64,000 bases of DNA from Gonocerus acuteangulatus. Its lineage: Eukaryota; Arthropoda; Insecta; Hemiptera; Coreidae. Positions within the stretch are counted from its first letter, which is position 1. Each line of letters opens with the position of its first letter. The position numbers were made by a program, and so were the translations under genes. The stretch spans positions 25,886,701 to 25,950,700 of the forward strand of contig OX328128.1 in NCBI GenBank assembly GCA_946811695.1. Direction: 5' to 3'. The notes beneath the pieces are model-generated. The model made no database searches, had not been told where the DNA came from, and saw nothing but the letters and a program-made list of their open reading frames with translations. Positions 1-8,906 of this stretch are shown piece by piece.

Positions 1-54
1 AAATTGAGGAATTACAAGAAAAGTCCGTTAAAAAAGAGCAGGTTTACTTTTTCC

Positions 55-213
55 TTGTTTTTTCGACGTCTAGGCCATCGACATCCAGGGTGCATCGAGG
101 AATTTTTCCAACGAGCCGTGGGATGAGAAAATTCCTGTCGCCGGTGGGAATCGAACCCATCATCTCCCGCTTATGAATCTAAGGCGCTAGCCACTAGACC
201 ACGGGAGACCCCA
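55..213 (-). mobile_element. SINE1 copy (tRNA-headed SINE)
   Basis: Read on the minus strand, the copy starts with a tRNA-like head. An A-box-like TGGTCTAGTGGCTAGCGCC lies near 185-205 and a B-box GGGTTCGATTCCC near 146-158. A body then runs to an A-rich tail at about 55-65. The same head, body and tail recur at 24580-24752 and 50413-50633, and partly at 50224-50402, so this is a dispersed SINE and not a tRNA gene. RNA polymerase III transcription is inferred from the boxes. The 3' hairpin seen in other copies is degraded here. Confidence 0.85.
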
Positions 214-533
214 GCAGCTTTACTAATAACATTTCTGAAAGAGGTGGTAGTGTACGCTGCTTTTATGTATAATTTCCTTGAAGAGATAGTCCGTCGGCCC
301 GTGTAAAATTCATGCAACGATTTTTAAAAATTCTCATTTTCTGTCTATTGATTGTACACGTCATAACTAGTTACGGGCAACTTGTCAGCTGAGTAGATAG
401 CGGCGGGTGTGGCGGGGGGGGGCTCCAAAGATACGAAAAATATAAAGACGTGAAATCATTTTAAGACTCGTGAAATTTTGGTGGTTACTAATATTTGTGG
501 TGAGATTAACGAAAAAAAGTCCGACTCGCAGGA

Positions 534-571
534 ACTGCCTCATCTTAGCGCGGTTCCGTTCTTATCCCTAG
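534..571 (+). repeat. Short dispersed repeat
   Basis: The stretch containing CATCTTAGCGCG and CCGTTCTTATC recurs at about 16126-16160 on the same strand. A partial copy lies on the other strand near 51790-51810. Its nature is unknown. It may be the edge of a larger element. Confidence 0.5.
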
Positions 572-653
572 TCTAATTTCGAAAGATTAAAATAGAAGCA
601 GTTATTATTTTGTTGAGAGGAGATCGTTGCCCGTTGATGATGCAAGGTAGGGA

Positions 654-788
654 TTGTCCGGGTTAGGTCACTGCTACTTAATAATACATACCCCATATGT
701 GTATGTATGTGGGCATATATATGTACATATGTGTGCGTGTGTATGTGTATGTGTATATGCATATATATAAATATATATATATATATTA

Positions 789-834
<46 letters not shown>

Positions 835-1002
835 AGGTATATTTACATAGATATGTGCATATATATATTAGTGTTAAATATGTCCTACTTGTATTTACAG
901 CCCTGATGAAGGCTTGAAGTTCAAGCCGAAACGTCGGCACAATAAAACCATTTTTACGATAAAATGTAGTTTTATTAAGTAGCAGTGACCGAACCCTGAC
1001 AG
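654..1002. mobile_element. Penelope-like/retrozyme-like module with inverted flanks
   Basis: About 29 bp at 654-682 (with GTCACTGCTACTTAATAA) is repeated in inverted orientation at 972-1000. Between them lie a TA/TG-rich microsatellite (about 690-870) and a hammerhead-like motif (898-940). Inverted termini, microsatellite and hammerhead together resemble the tails of Penelope-like elements. No reverse transcriptase or GIY-YIG coding is visible, so the module is nonautonomous or a remnant. The assignment is inference. Confidence 0.5.
898..940 (+). ncRNA. Hammerhead ribozyme-like motif
   Basis: The conserved core CTGATGA is at 903-909 and GAAA at 928-931. Between them is a perfect 7-bp stem II (911-917 with 921-927) with an AGT loop. 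After GAAA comes C-G-T-C, giving a minimal stem III (A931-U934, C932-G933) and the cleavage triplet GTC, predicted to cut after 935. Stem I is short (GCC 900-902 with GGC 936-938). All invariant hammerhead core bases are present. Minimal stem III hammerheads are known from Penelope-like elements. Activity is not shown and may need a dimer. Confidence 0.7.
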
Positions 1003-2197
1003 TTATATTTTGGTTCCACCAGTCTTGAAAGGTAGAATTTACAATCTTACCTGGAAGGGTCGGCAACACTAGAAACCGTCCCGCTAGTTACAAGGTCTTG
1101 GAATCTTGGAACTCTATATTTCAAACAATAAATTGTTTTTGTTATTTTACTTAACCTGTTTTATTTTCGAATACATTATTCAACTATAAGCAATTAAAAA
1201 ATGACAAGGAATAAAATACAGACAAAAAGAACACTTCGAATAAGCGAAATCAATTACTTTAAAGCTTTAGGCTCTTATTTCTCCGATTGACATCGCCTAA
1301 TCAAAACTTTCATTAGAACCTTTTATGTAGAGCATTTAATAAGCTTTCTAATGGTATCCTTCCGTTTACCAAAATTCTCAACAGTTTTCGAGATATAAAT
1401 GAAAGTTCCCAAAATTTATATTATTTCTAGCAACAGAAAATTGGCCTCATTTTTCATATCCTGTTTTACACACAAAATTTTCCCAACATAAGAAATTACA
1501 AAAATAAAAAGCAATAAAAAACAAAGGGAAAGAGACAAAAATTACAAAAAGAACGACAAAAACCCATTCTTAAGAACAAAACAGACGTATTTGAAGTTTT
1601 AAGCACTTATTTCCCCGATTGACATAACCTAATCAAAAATAGTTTTAGAATCTTTTTTGTAGAGAATGTAGTAAGCTTTCAAATAGTTTCTATCCACTTA
1701 CCACGATTTCCCAACCGTGTTCGAGATATTAATGAAAGTATACGAACTTCCCAAAACTTTTCATGTCTGTTCATAAAATATTTTATTCTAACCCTTCCTT
1801 AACTCCAAACGTAACAAAACTTTCAACATATTAGTTTTAATGAAAGTAGAACATGCAGATAAAGTTTCAACTGAATCCCGTAATTCTAAGTACCCAAACC
1901 AAAAACGGTATTCAAAAACTATTTTTCAATTTTCTCGAAAACGGTTAAAGCGATCGCCTTCAAAATGGGTTCATTCGTTTTCCTAGCCCAGGAATCATAT
2001 AAAACGAGTACTTACAAGCTTATGAACTCAAAAACGTAAGCGTTACGTTTTTTTTGCGCGAATTTCGCCCCAAACGCCATCTTCCAGTAGGCGGATTTTG
2101 CTGGTTAACGAACTTGACCTTTCAAATTGGACGAAGGATTTTTGTACCAAATTTCATCAAAATCGGACCATTCGTCTTCTATCTAGAGAGCGAACAG

Positions 2198-2200
<3 letters not shown>

Positions 2201-2246
<46 letters not shown>

Positions 2247-2271
2247 TATACATATATATATATATATATAT
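2201..2271. repeat. TA microsatellite in family Y
   Basis: This is a (TA)n tract with a short TAAA/CATA interruption. It lies just after the block GCGAACAGACAA of family Y. The Y copy near 58169-58211 also carries a TA tract in the corresponding region, so the expansion appears to come from the element itself. Confidence 0.9.
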
Positions 2272-2374
2272 ACAAATTTGAACCACCGTTATTTTCGGTC
2301 TCTAGGGGTTCTGAAACGCGAAATTTTCTAGTCGGCACTTCCGGATTGTTTCATTGTATCAACCCTATAAGCGG

Positions 2375-2410
2375 GGTTCCTCCCTATGGGGGAGGGAGGA
2401 ACCGCGCTAA
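2375..2410 (+). other. Terminal hairpin of family Y
   Basis: GGTTCCTCCCT (2375-2385) pairs perfectly over 11 bp with 2393-2403 around a 7-nt loop, followed by GCGCTAA. Equivalent hairpins ending in GCTAA lie at 20104-20128 and 60121-60145. Helitrons end with a hairpin followed by CTRR, and CTAA fits, but the spacer is shorter than usual. Confidence 0.55.
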
Positions 2411-2560
2411 AAGTTGTCAGCTGCTCATATGTTGGTGGAAAACTTGTCAGCTGGGGGCATATAAGTTGCAGCGCGCTCAGCTGTAAACCGCCAGCTGATA
2501 ACTTATCAACACCCATATAAGCAGCTGACAACTTTTCCACCCACATATAAGCAACTGACA
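2411..2560. repeat. GTCAGCTG short repeats in inverted arrangement
   Basis: Four units like TTGTCAGCTGCTTATATG occur here, two on each strand. The segment can therefore fold into a long imperfect hairpin centred near 2485. A related TTGTCAGCTG stretch occurs near 381-390. Its function is unknown. Confidence 0.6.
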
Positions 2561-3474
2561 CTTTTTTTTCGTCAATCTTATTACAAATACTACCGACCAC
2601 CAAAATTTCAGGAATCTTAATACGGTTTTCGCTTATTTTATAGCGATGACAACTTCTCAGTATATTGATTGTAAATGGATATTTTTATTCTTAATGCTAA
2701 AATATATTAAATATTTTTATTAAGATATGATGAAAAAAAAAAATTATTTATTTGTATAAAATTCTATTTTTCTAATACAAAATATTATATAATTTATTAA
2801 TAATAATAATAATAGTTTACTGATGATATTTTGTAATAAAAAGAAAGTCAATCGTCTTCTGATTCCGACTCTTCACCTTCAGAATCATCACTGTTCCCCT
2901 CTTTTCGTAACTAACGGTAGATGCTTTTTTTGTTAATAACATTTGCAGCAATTGCTTTAATATCTTACCGAAAGTATTGGGTACTTCCTTCATACTGTTT
3001 AACAAGAAAAAAAGAAGATAATTACATAATAAAACTGTGGCTCACTGCTATCAATATCCATCAAACAGTTTGTAATGCTTCCAGAATTGCTTATAGCGAA
3101 GAGAAGCGTGCTTTCTTTTAGTGGCATGTTTTGCTTATAGGTCTGCGGGTGTACTGATTTTCTAGGCACCCATTGCAATAGAATAATTGTATTAATGTTT
3201 TGTAGTGCATATATTTGTGTATGTATATGTTATTTCTAATTAGATCTTTACTGTAAATGTATCGTATGGAGAGGAACCAACAAATCAGAACAAATGTTGC
3301 AATTTTTTTTGTTTGCTAGTGCTAACAGTATTCCGTCCTGTTAAGCTTTATTTGCATTTTTATTCGTCGACAGGAATCACAAGGTCATATTAGCGTCAAA
3401 AATTTTTCTTTTTTAGAGGTTTTAACTCGAGTTAATATTTGATTTTTTTTTGTTAGCAATAGAATGAGTAACCC
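2561..3474. other. No recognisable feature
   Basis: This is AT-rich sequence with a short (TAA)n stretch near 2797-2812. The open frames are short and have no recognisable motif. Confidence 0.6.
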
Positions 3475-3545
3475 CGTAGTCTAGTGGCTAACGACCTGGA
3501 TTTTCACAGTAGATATAAGGGTTCGAGTCTTGTCAGCAGTTGTCA
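3475..3545 (+). pseudogene. tRNA-like sequence (tRNA-Glu-derived, SINE head or pseudogene)
   Basis: GTAGTCTAGTGGCTAACGAC resembles an A-box region, CTGGATTTTCACAG resembles an anticodon arm with TTC in the loop, and GGGTTCGAGTC is a B-box. The acceptor arms do not pair and the 3' part is degenerate, so it is not a working tRNA. It is the only copy of this form seen in the window. Confidence 0.6.
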
Positions 3546-4110
3546 GCAGAACATCTTTATTAATTTGTAATTTTAAATTGGTAGAAATGAACAGAAAGAC
3601 TATTCCCTGAAACGTTATGCGCTACGATTTTTCGTATAAATCTTTGTGAAAAAAAATATAATGTTCTGGCGAGCATATTCTGCTCATTGACATACTTGAA
3701 TTTCTGTTTTGAACAAAGCATTTATGTGTTATTGGTCCAATTTTGTTGCCGGTAGAGTGCGAACAGACAAAGCTATGGAACGTCTTATCAGTGCTTCTAA
3801 ATTGGATCTTCGGGTCGACGCTATAAGCGTTTTCTCTAATGGCGAGACATAATAATTATTCCTTAAGAGTGCTGATTAATAAAAGTATTTATTGGCAACT
3901 ACCTATCAATAGCTGTAATTTTCCGAAGCAAGGTTATTTTGTAACTATTTAAATGATTCGCCTCCTGTGAATTGTGAAGGTAGATCTGTACGAGGTTGTT
4001 GATATGTTGTGCGTGTTGCATAGGCCTACTTTCGCAGGGGCACGCACGACGATTCGGGACTCGCCATTAAAATAATAAATATAGTATATATTATATATAG
4101 TATATAAATA
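3546..4110. other. No recognisable feature
   Basis: Unassigned sequence, ending in a TATA-rich stretch just before the Tigger element. Confidence 0.6.
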
Positions 4111-4112
4111 TA

Positions 4113-4923
4113 CAGTAAAACCTCAATTACCTGGATCAACCGGGACCGGGGCCTATCTGAGTTGACGACAATCCGGGTTATCCAGAGAATGACGGAAAAA
4201 CGAGGAAAAAATACCATATAAATCACCGAAATATTTTAATGGAGTTTAGAAATTATGATTTACACACTTTTACCTAAAAACACATACACTGTATGTACTT
4301 TAATAGCCTATGTATTAGCAATGTGCGCAGCTACAAGCTATAGCTACAAACTAGTCTATAGTAAAAAAATGCAGTGGGCTTCAACTGTCTCGGTTTAGTA
4401 TTTCGCTTACGAGCAGAGCGATCTCGCATCCGCTTTAACATTATAAGTTCATTTGGGAATGTTTAGGCTTGATTCTCGAAATACATCATCAATTTCTCAA
4501 TGTTTACTACTGCTTCTGCGTGGGTCATAACAACCATAAACTGTCCTTAGAAATCATCTTGAAACAAAAGCCTTTTCCAATGCCTTTTCTGTTCTTTTTC
4601 AAACAGATACGGTCGGTGTTCGTACTCCAAACTCTCCAGCAATGTTCTTTAACGATTTTCCCCTATCAATTCTTCTCAATACTTCTATCCTTTTTTCCAT
4701 AGTCACAGTAATGGTTTTACGTTTCGTCTAAAGCGCGGACAACAACCAAACAAAACAGCAAAACGATACTGTACCTCGACCGTTACGCCAGAAAAACTCG
4801 CGCAATTTATCTACTGAGAATAGAAATTTATCGTCTGTGAAATAAGTTTTCATTTACTACGCTGAACAATTTTGTTTATAAAACTGGTCCGGGTTATCGG
4901 GACGTCCGGGGGAGGTTTTTCTG
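4113..4923 (-). mobile_element. Tigger/pogo DNA transposon, internally deleted
   Basis: The left end reads CAGTAAAACCTCAATTACC, and the reverse of the right end starts CAGAAAAACCTCCCCCGG. Both are flanked by TA (4111-4112 and 4924-4925), as expected of the Tc1/mariner/pogo group. On the minus strand, about 4720-4610 encodes a CENP-B-like helix-turn-helix (KRIEVLRRIDRGKSLKNIAG). About 4520-4390 encodes what looks like the transposase C-terminal tail (INIEKLMMYFENQA, then LKRMRDRSARKR). The catalytic DDE core is missing between them, so this is a deletion derivative that could only have moved in trans. Confidence 0.8.
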
Positions 4924-5045
4924 TACTCATGAGCGTCTCAAACATTTAGAATAAAGCAATATGTATATATATATTTAAAGTATTCATCTGTGGCAGAAGG
5001 TCAACATTCATAAAAACATTCGCTTTCTACATGTTTATTTATTCC

Positions 5046-5086
5046 GCTCTAAATGTTTCACATCGTTGTGACGCTTCTTCAGGAGC
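5046..5086 (-). ncRNA. Hammerhead ribozyme-like motif
   Basis: On the minus strand, GCTC (5086-5083) is followed by CTGAAGA (core CUGANGA, 5082-5076), a 5-bp stem II (GCGTC 5074-5070 with GATGT 5064-5060, two G-U pairs), GAAA (5059-5056), then CATTTA and GAGC (5049-5046). GCTC and GAGC form a 4-bp stem I. The cleavage triplet would be TTA. Stem III is very weak. The core is complete, but activity is unproven. Confidence 0.6.
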
Positions 5087-5155
5087 ACTTAAACTAAATA
5101 AAATAAAATATTGTTACAGCCTATACCTTAGAGAACCTTCCGCAGGTAGGGCCAT

Positions 5156-5156
<1 letters not shown>

Positions 5157-5206
<50 letters not shown>

Positions 5207-5320
5207 GCAAACAACCCTCTTTTATTGATATTTACAATCTGTACAAATATGTACAATAAGTAAATTTGATCAAACAATGGCAACACACTGGATGAGATGA
5301 GGGGAGAAGGCAAATAGTGT
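5157..5320 (-). mobile_element. Jockey-type LINE 3' end, severely 5'-truncated
   Basis: A poly-T run (5157-5203, the poly-A tail on the minus strand) is followed by a block with GTACAATAAGTAAATTTG and GGATGAGATGAGGGGAGAAG. The same block follows the poly-T at 36250-36380, where it joins Jockey reverse-transcriptase coding. So this is the 3' UTR of the same family, cut off before any coding. Confidence 0.75.
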
Positions 5321-6070
5321 ATTTATATAGAGAAAAAAGTTGTTTTCACTACCAAACCAGCTAGGTTACGTATCTACCTGAGGAAGATCTTCCTAACTTG
5401 AGGCTCCAATGAATCGTAACAACCAGAAAAAAAAAACAACCCGATACTGCGCATGCGCTGCCTCCCGCCCATGTAGGGGAAGGGCTTTCTCCCATGCGGC
5501 CACGCCCCTCTTGGTTCTTTTCTTTCGGACCAGACTATAGTGACGTGAAAAGCACCAAATAAAGGGATAATAATGAAAAGTAGAAGTATTTTTAATTTAT
5601 GACCTTCCAATTTGGAATACATTGTTTTCAACAATGTATTACAATCTTATATTAACAATAAATTATGTTCTTCATTCATATTTATCACTATTATTAAGAT
5701 ACGAGCAACAATTGGTGTAAAAGACTTGTGGATATATAAATTCTGTCTAATTATTTAAGAATTAATCTGTTAAACCCATTGATTCAATCTGTTTTACTTT
5801 ATGAAATAGTATTTCAAGAAGGAAATAGAATATTTACATGTTTTAAAGTTACCGGAACTGGCCTTGAGCTTAAACCCCCCACCCCTCAGGTCTGGGACCA
5901 ATGGGATGAAAATGCCACCTCTGACGTCATTCCATACCCTCTCAATTTAGATCGGCAATATTTTATCATCCGCCCTTAATTATTCTTCCAATTTCAGATA
6001 AATTTAAAAAAAAATAATTAAAATAATTTTTCGATAAAAATAAAAAGAACTGAAAGACGCATGTGTGGTT
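5321..6070. other. No recognisable feature
   Basis: Open frames of 66-86 codons exist on both strands (5374-5634 minus, 5779-5979 plus), but none has a recognisable motif. Confidence 0.5.
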
Positions 6071-6646
6071 CTATGAGCTCATAGTGGGCATATAAAGATG
6101 ACTTTGTGGTAACTTGCATTATTTAGTGTACTGTGGGTGTTTCTATGAGCTCATAGTGGGCATATAAAGATGACTTTGTGGTAACTTGCATTATTTAGTG
6201 TACTGTGGGTGATTCTATGAGCTCATAGTGGGCATATAAAGATGACTTTGTGGTAACTTGCATTATTTAGTGTACTGTGGGTGATTCTATGAGCTCATAG
6301 TGGGCATATAAAGATGACTTTGTGGTAACTTGCATTATTTAGTGTACTGTGGGTGATTCTATGAGCTCATAGTGGGCATATAAAGATGACTTTGTGGTAA
6401 CTTGCATTATTTAGTGATCTGTGGGTGATTCTATGAGCTCATAGTGGGCATATAAAGATGACTTTGTGGTAACTTGCATTATTTAGTGTACTGTGGGTGA
6501 TTCTATGAGCTCATAGTGGGCATATAAAGATGACTTTGTGGTAACTTGCATTATTTAGTGTACTGTGGGTGATTCTATGAGCTCATAGTGGGCATATAAA
6601 GATGACTTTGTGGTAACTTGCATTATTTAGTGTACTGTGGGTGAGT
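6071..6646 (+). repeat. 72-bp tandem array, 8 units
   Basis: CTATGAGCTCATAG, a perfect 14-bp palindrome, recurs exactly every 72 bp at 6071, 6143, 6215, 6287, 6359, 6431, 6503 and 6575. Units are nearly identical, which implies recent amplification. A diverged single unit is present in the inverted XW copy at 10030-10140, so the array grew from one monomer of that element. Confidence 0.95.
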
Positions 6647-6739
6647 ACCTTCGGCATAAGCTTGTCATTCTCCCATTTATGGGGTATTTATTTTCTTATT
6701 TATTTAGGGCTTCAACACTGGTCATGCTGCCTGGCTGCA

Positions 6740-7387
6740 ATCAATTAAAGATAAGAAGTAATACAACTGGAAACATATTAACGACTGAGGTTATGATTTT
6801 TACAGACTCATTAAGCTCTTTACTCTCCATGCGAAACATTTACAGCAACCATCCACTCATAACACAAATACTCATACAATCACACATCCATCATAATAAA
6901 CACATAACATTGACATGGATACCCGGACATACAGGAATTTCACAAAGTACTCAGGTTGACGAACATGCAAAATTAGCGACCCAAAAGACAACACACGACA
7001 TAAACAAAATGACGCCTGATGACTTATACGTGACTGTAAAACAACATGTACTCACTGACTGGCAAAGATACTGGACGCAAACAGATAATAAATTACGAGA
7101 AATAAAACCAGCTATTAAACCTTGGTTGACTAATAACAATACCCTGACAAGACGAGAACAAGTGATATTAAGAAGACTACGTATAGGACACTTTCCTGTC
7201 ACACTCTTACCTTATGGACAGAACGGACAAACCAGTTTGTAAATACTGCAATACAACACTTACAGTAAAACACATATTGACAGAATGCAGACAACGTAAT
7301 CATCTTGACATACCTCACGACATCCAGGAGCTACTCACACTTGACAGTACACACAAACACTATACTAATATATCTACAACACATTAA
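6740..7387 (+). pseudogene. I-like LINE 3' end: RNase H plus zinc knuckle
   Basis: The frame ending at 7242 encodes an RNase H domain. IFTDSLSSLLSM carries the second catalytic-type Asp region, and LTWIPGHTGI followed by DEHAKLAT carries the His/Asp C-terminal motifs. It continues into RRLRIGH, the conserved linker of I-like LINE proteins. After a frameshift near 7200, a second frame (7214-7387) encodes a zinc knuckle C-x2-C-x7-H-x4-C (CKYC, then TVKHILTEC) and the typical C-terminus with IPHDIQELL. Everything 5' of RNase H, including the reverse transcriptase, is missing. The frameshift and truncation make it nonfunctional. Confidence 0.85.
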
Positions 7388-7442
7388 TGTTTACAACAAA
7401 ATTTAACATACCCGCAAATCAACAAAAATTTGGTATTACATA

Positions 7443-7448
7443 AATGAA

Positions 7449-7510
<62 letters not shown>

Positions 7511-7538
7511 TACGCCCAAAACATTTTGTTGCCACTTC

Positions 7539-7582
<44 letters not shown>

Positions 7583-7625
7583 TTATTTTTATTATTATTT
7601 TTTTTATTTTTTTTTTTATTATTTG
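7443..7625. repeat. TA microsatellites at LINE 3' end
   Basis: Two (TA)n tracts (about 7451-7506 and 7543-7579) and a T/A-rich run follow the LINE 3' UTR directly. They are absent from the empty XW copy at 9880-10260, so they probably came with the LINE tail. Confidence 0.85.
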
Positions 7626-8011
7626 TTAACGTAGTACTGAGGCTAGTTTGTTGGCAGAAAGTATTTATGATTAAGGTTAGGTAAGTTGTTAGCATCGATA
7701 AGGGTGATCCAGGTTTCCACTCAAAGGTAAATGTACCTGATGAGGTGTAACACAATAAACCAAGAATCATGTTGAATTTCAATTTTAGAATAAATTATAC
7801 GAAAAAAATTCGCTTTAAAAATAAATATGTGAAGTGATGTTAAGATTTCAGAGTCACATGAACACGATGGGTCTTGCCATTACGGCACGCTAGAGAAAAC
7901 GTGTGTCAGCACTATGCTCCGACCGCCTGATATTTCCCCATGCAGGTAGCCATTAAAGACTGGTTGGGTTTAGAATCCGGACTCCGACCCTAGAATATAT
8001 ATATAAAACAA

Positions 8012-8447
8012 ATGGAACGGCTTTTAATAATGGAACGGAATATGAACGAGCTGCAAAGGCACATAGATGATCTAAAGCACCTAGTGAGATCAAACCAATA
8101 CCAAATACTAGCACTACAAGAAACACATTTATCAGCAGACAGAAACACTTTACTATTAGGACATTCATCATATAGATATGATTATACATTGGGAGGAAAG
8201 GCTTCAGGAGGTGTCGCTATATTCGTCAAAGATACGGTCTATAGAATCTATCCGAATCAGAAGTACATTGCAGGCTGTAGCTTGTACTGTCTACGCTCCC
8301 TTTAGGATGACCTTTTGCAATATCTACCTTCCACCAAGCGATAGAGTTGACCCTAGTGACTTACAGGACTTATTAGCACAACTCCCTCGACCTTTAATAT
8401 TTCTCGTAGACCTAAATTCGCTTAGTAACGAATGGAACGGATTTTAG
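8012..8447 (+). pseudogene. LINE apurinic-type endonuclease (EEP) fragment
   Basis: The frame from 8012 encodes NMNELQRHIDDL and ILALQETHLS, the N-terminal strand and catalytic Glu region of an endonuclease/exonuclease/phosphatase domain of the kind that opens LINE ORF2. It continues with GGKASGGVAIFVK. A frameshift near 8260 moves the homology to a second frame with CNIYLPPSDRV and FLVDLNSLSNEW, where LVDLN stands for the usual GDFN. The fragment then stops. It could be the 5' part of an I- or Jockey-like element. Confidence 0.8.
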
Positions 8448-8454
8448 CTCGCTC

Positions 8455-8630
8455 CAGTGGTGTTTCTTCTCTTCTACTTTATCCTGCAATATTTCTATGG
8501 ATTCCTCTCCATCTTCGCCGGGCTACTTGTTTTCATCCTGAAACGAAGGATGAAAACAAATAGCCTGACGAAGGTGGAGAGGAATTCATCGAAATATCAA
8601 AGGATGAAGTAGGAGAGAAGAAACACTGCA
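8455..8630. repeat. Long inverted repeat (hairpin, about 85-bp arms)
   Basis: The segment 8455-8539 (with GTTTCTTCTCTTCTACTT) and 8545-8630 are imperfect reverse complements, roughly 85% by eye, separated by about 6 nt. The transcript would fold into a long stem. It begins just after the endonuclease fragment, so it may be a separate foldback element. Confidence 0.8.
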
Positions 8631-8759
8631 AGAGTTAGAAGCCGTTACATCCAAAAAAAATGTTATGTTTCCCAGCAAAGTAAAAATAACACTAAACATT
8701 TACCGTAATATGGGGTTACGGCTAGGATATTTTCATTTAAAGATACCAAAGGGTCTTTG

Positions 8760-8763
<4 letters not shown>

Positions 8764-8799
<36 letters not shown>

Positions 8800-8842
8800 C
8801 TTATATAAGCAGTATAGGTTTGTAACAATTTTCCCATTTTAC

Positions 8843-8902
<60 letters not shown>
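8764..8902. repeat. Two TA microsatellites
   Basis: (TA)n at 8764-8796 and 8848-8902, separated by about 50 bp of ordinary sequence. Confidence 0.95.

Positions 8903-8906
<4 letters not shown>

Larger units (their letters stand above)
1085..2410 (+). repeat. Family Y interspersed element, fullest copy
   Basis: This is a long noncoding repeat, with other copies at about 18790-19700 (-), 22736-23600, 28545-29200 (+), 38781-39480 (-), 57990-59040 (-) and, more distantly, 59480-60145 (+). It contains an internal direct duplication of about 200 bp (around 1240-1430 and 1575-1760), a conserved block with TTTCATCAAAATCGGACC, a TA tract (2201-2271) and a 3' hairpin ending in GCTAA (2375-2410). No coding is seen. 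The end structure suggests a Helitron-like nonautonomous element, but the 5' end is undefined. Confidence 0.6.
6071..7790 (+). mobile_element. Element XW, occupied copy
   Basis: Segments at 6600-6690 and 7630-7790 align, in order, with the reverse strand of 9880-10140. There the two segments are joined without the intervening LINE and TA tract. Shared blocks include CATAAGCTTG with CATTCTC, a GATTAAGGTTAGG-like block (ATTAAGGTTAGG in both), and CCTGATGAGG. XW is therefore a repeat into which the RNase H LINE inserted. Its class is unknown. Confidence 0.65.

Noticed and set aside
697..906. Open frames through TA tracts (also near 2054-2331, 7444-7629, 8733-8942, 14579-14773, 20001-20258, 31067-31409, 58213-58476)
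   Set aside because: They encode Ile-Tyr or Tyr-Ile runs from microsatellites and have no protein motif.
6071..6646. CRISPR array
   Set aside because: The units are contiguous 72-bp tandem repeats without variable spacers, and the window is eukaryotic.
7730..7790. Hammerhead at CCTGATGAGGTG in element XW
   Set aside because: CTGATGA is present, but no GAAA follows at a suitable distance and no stem II forms.
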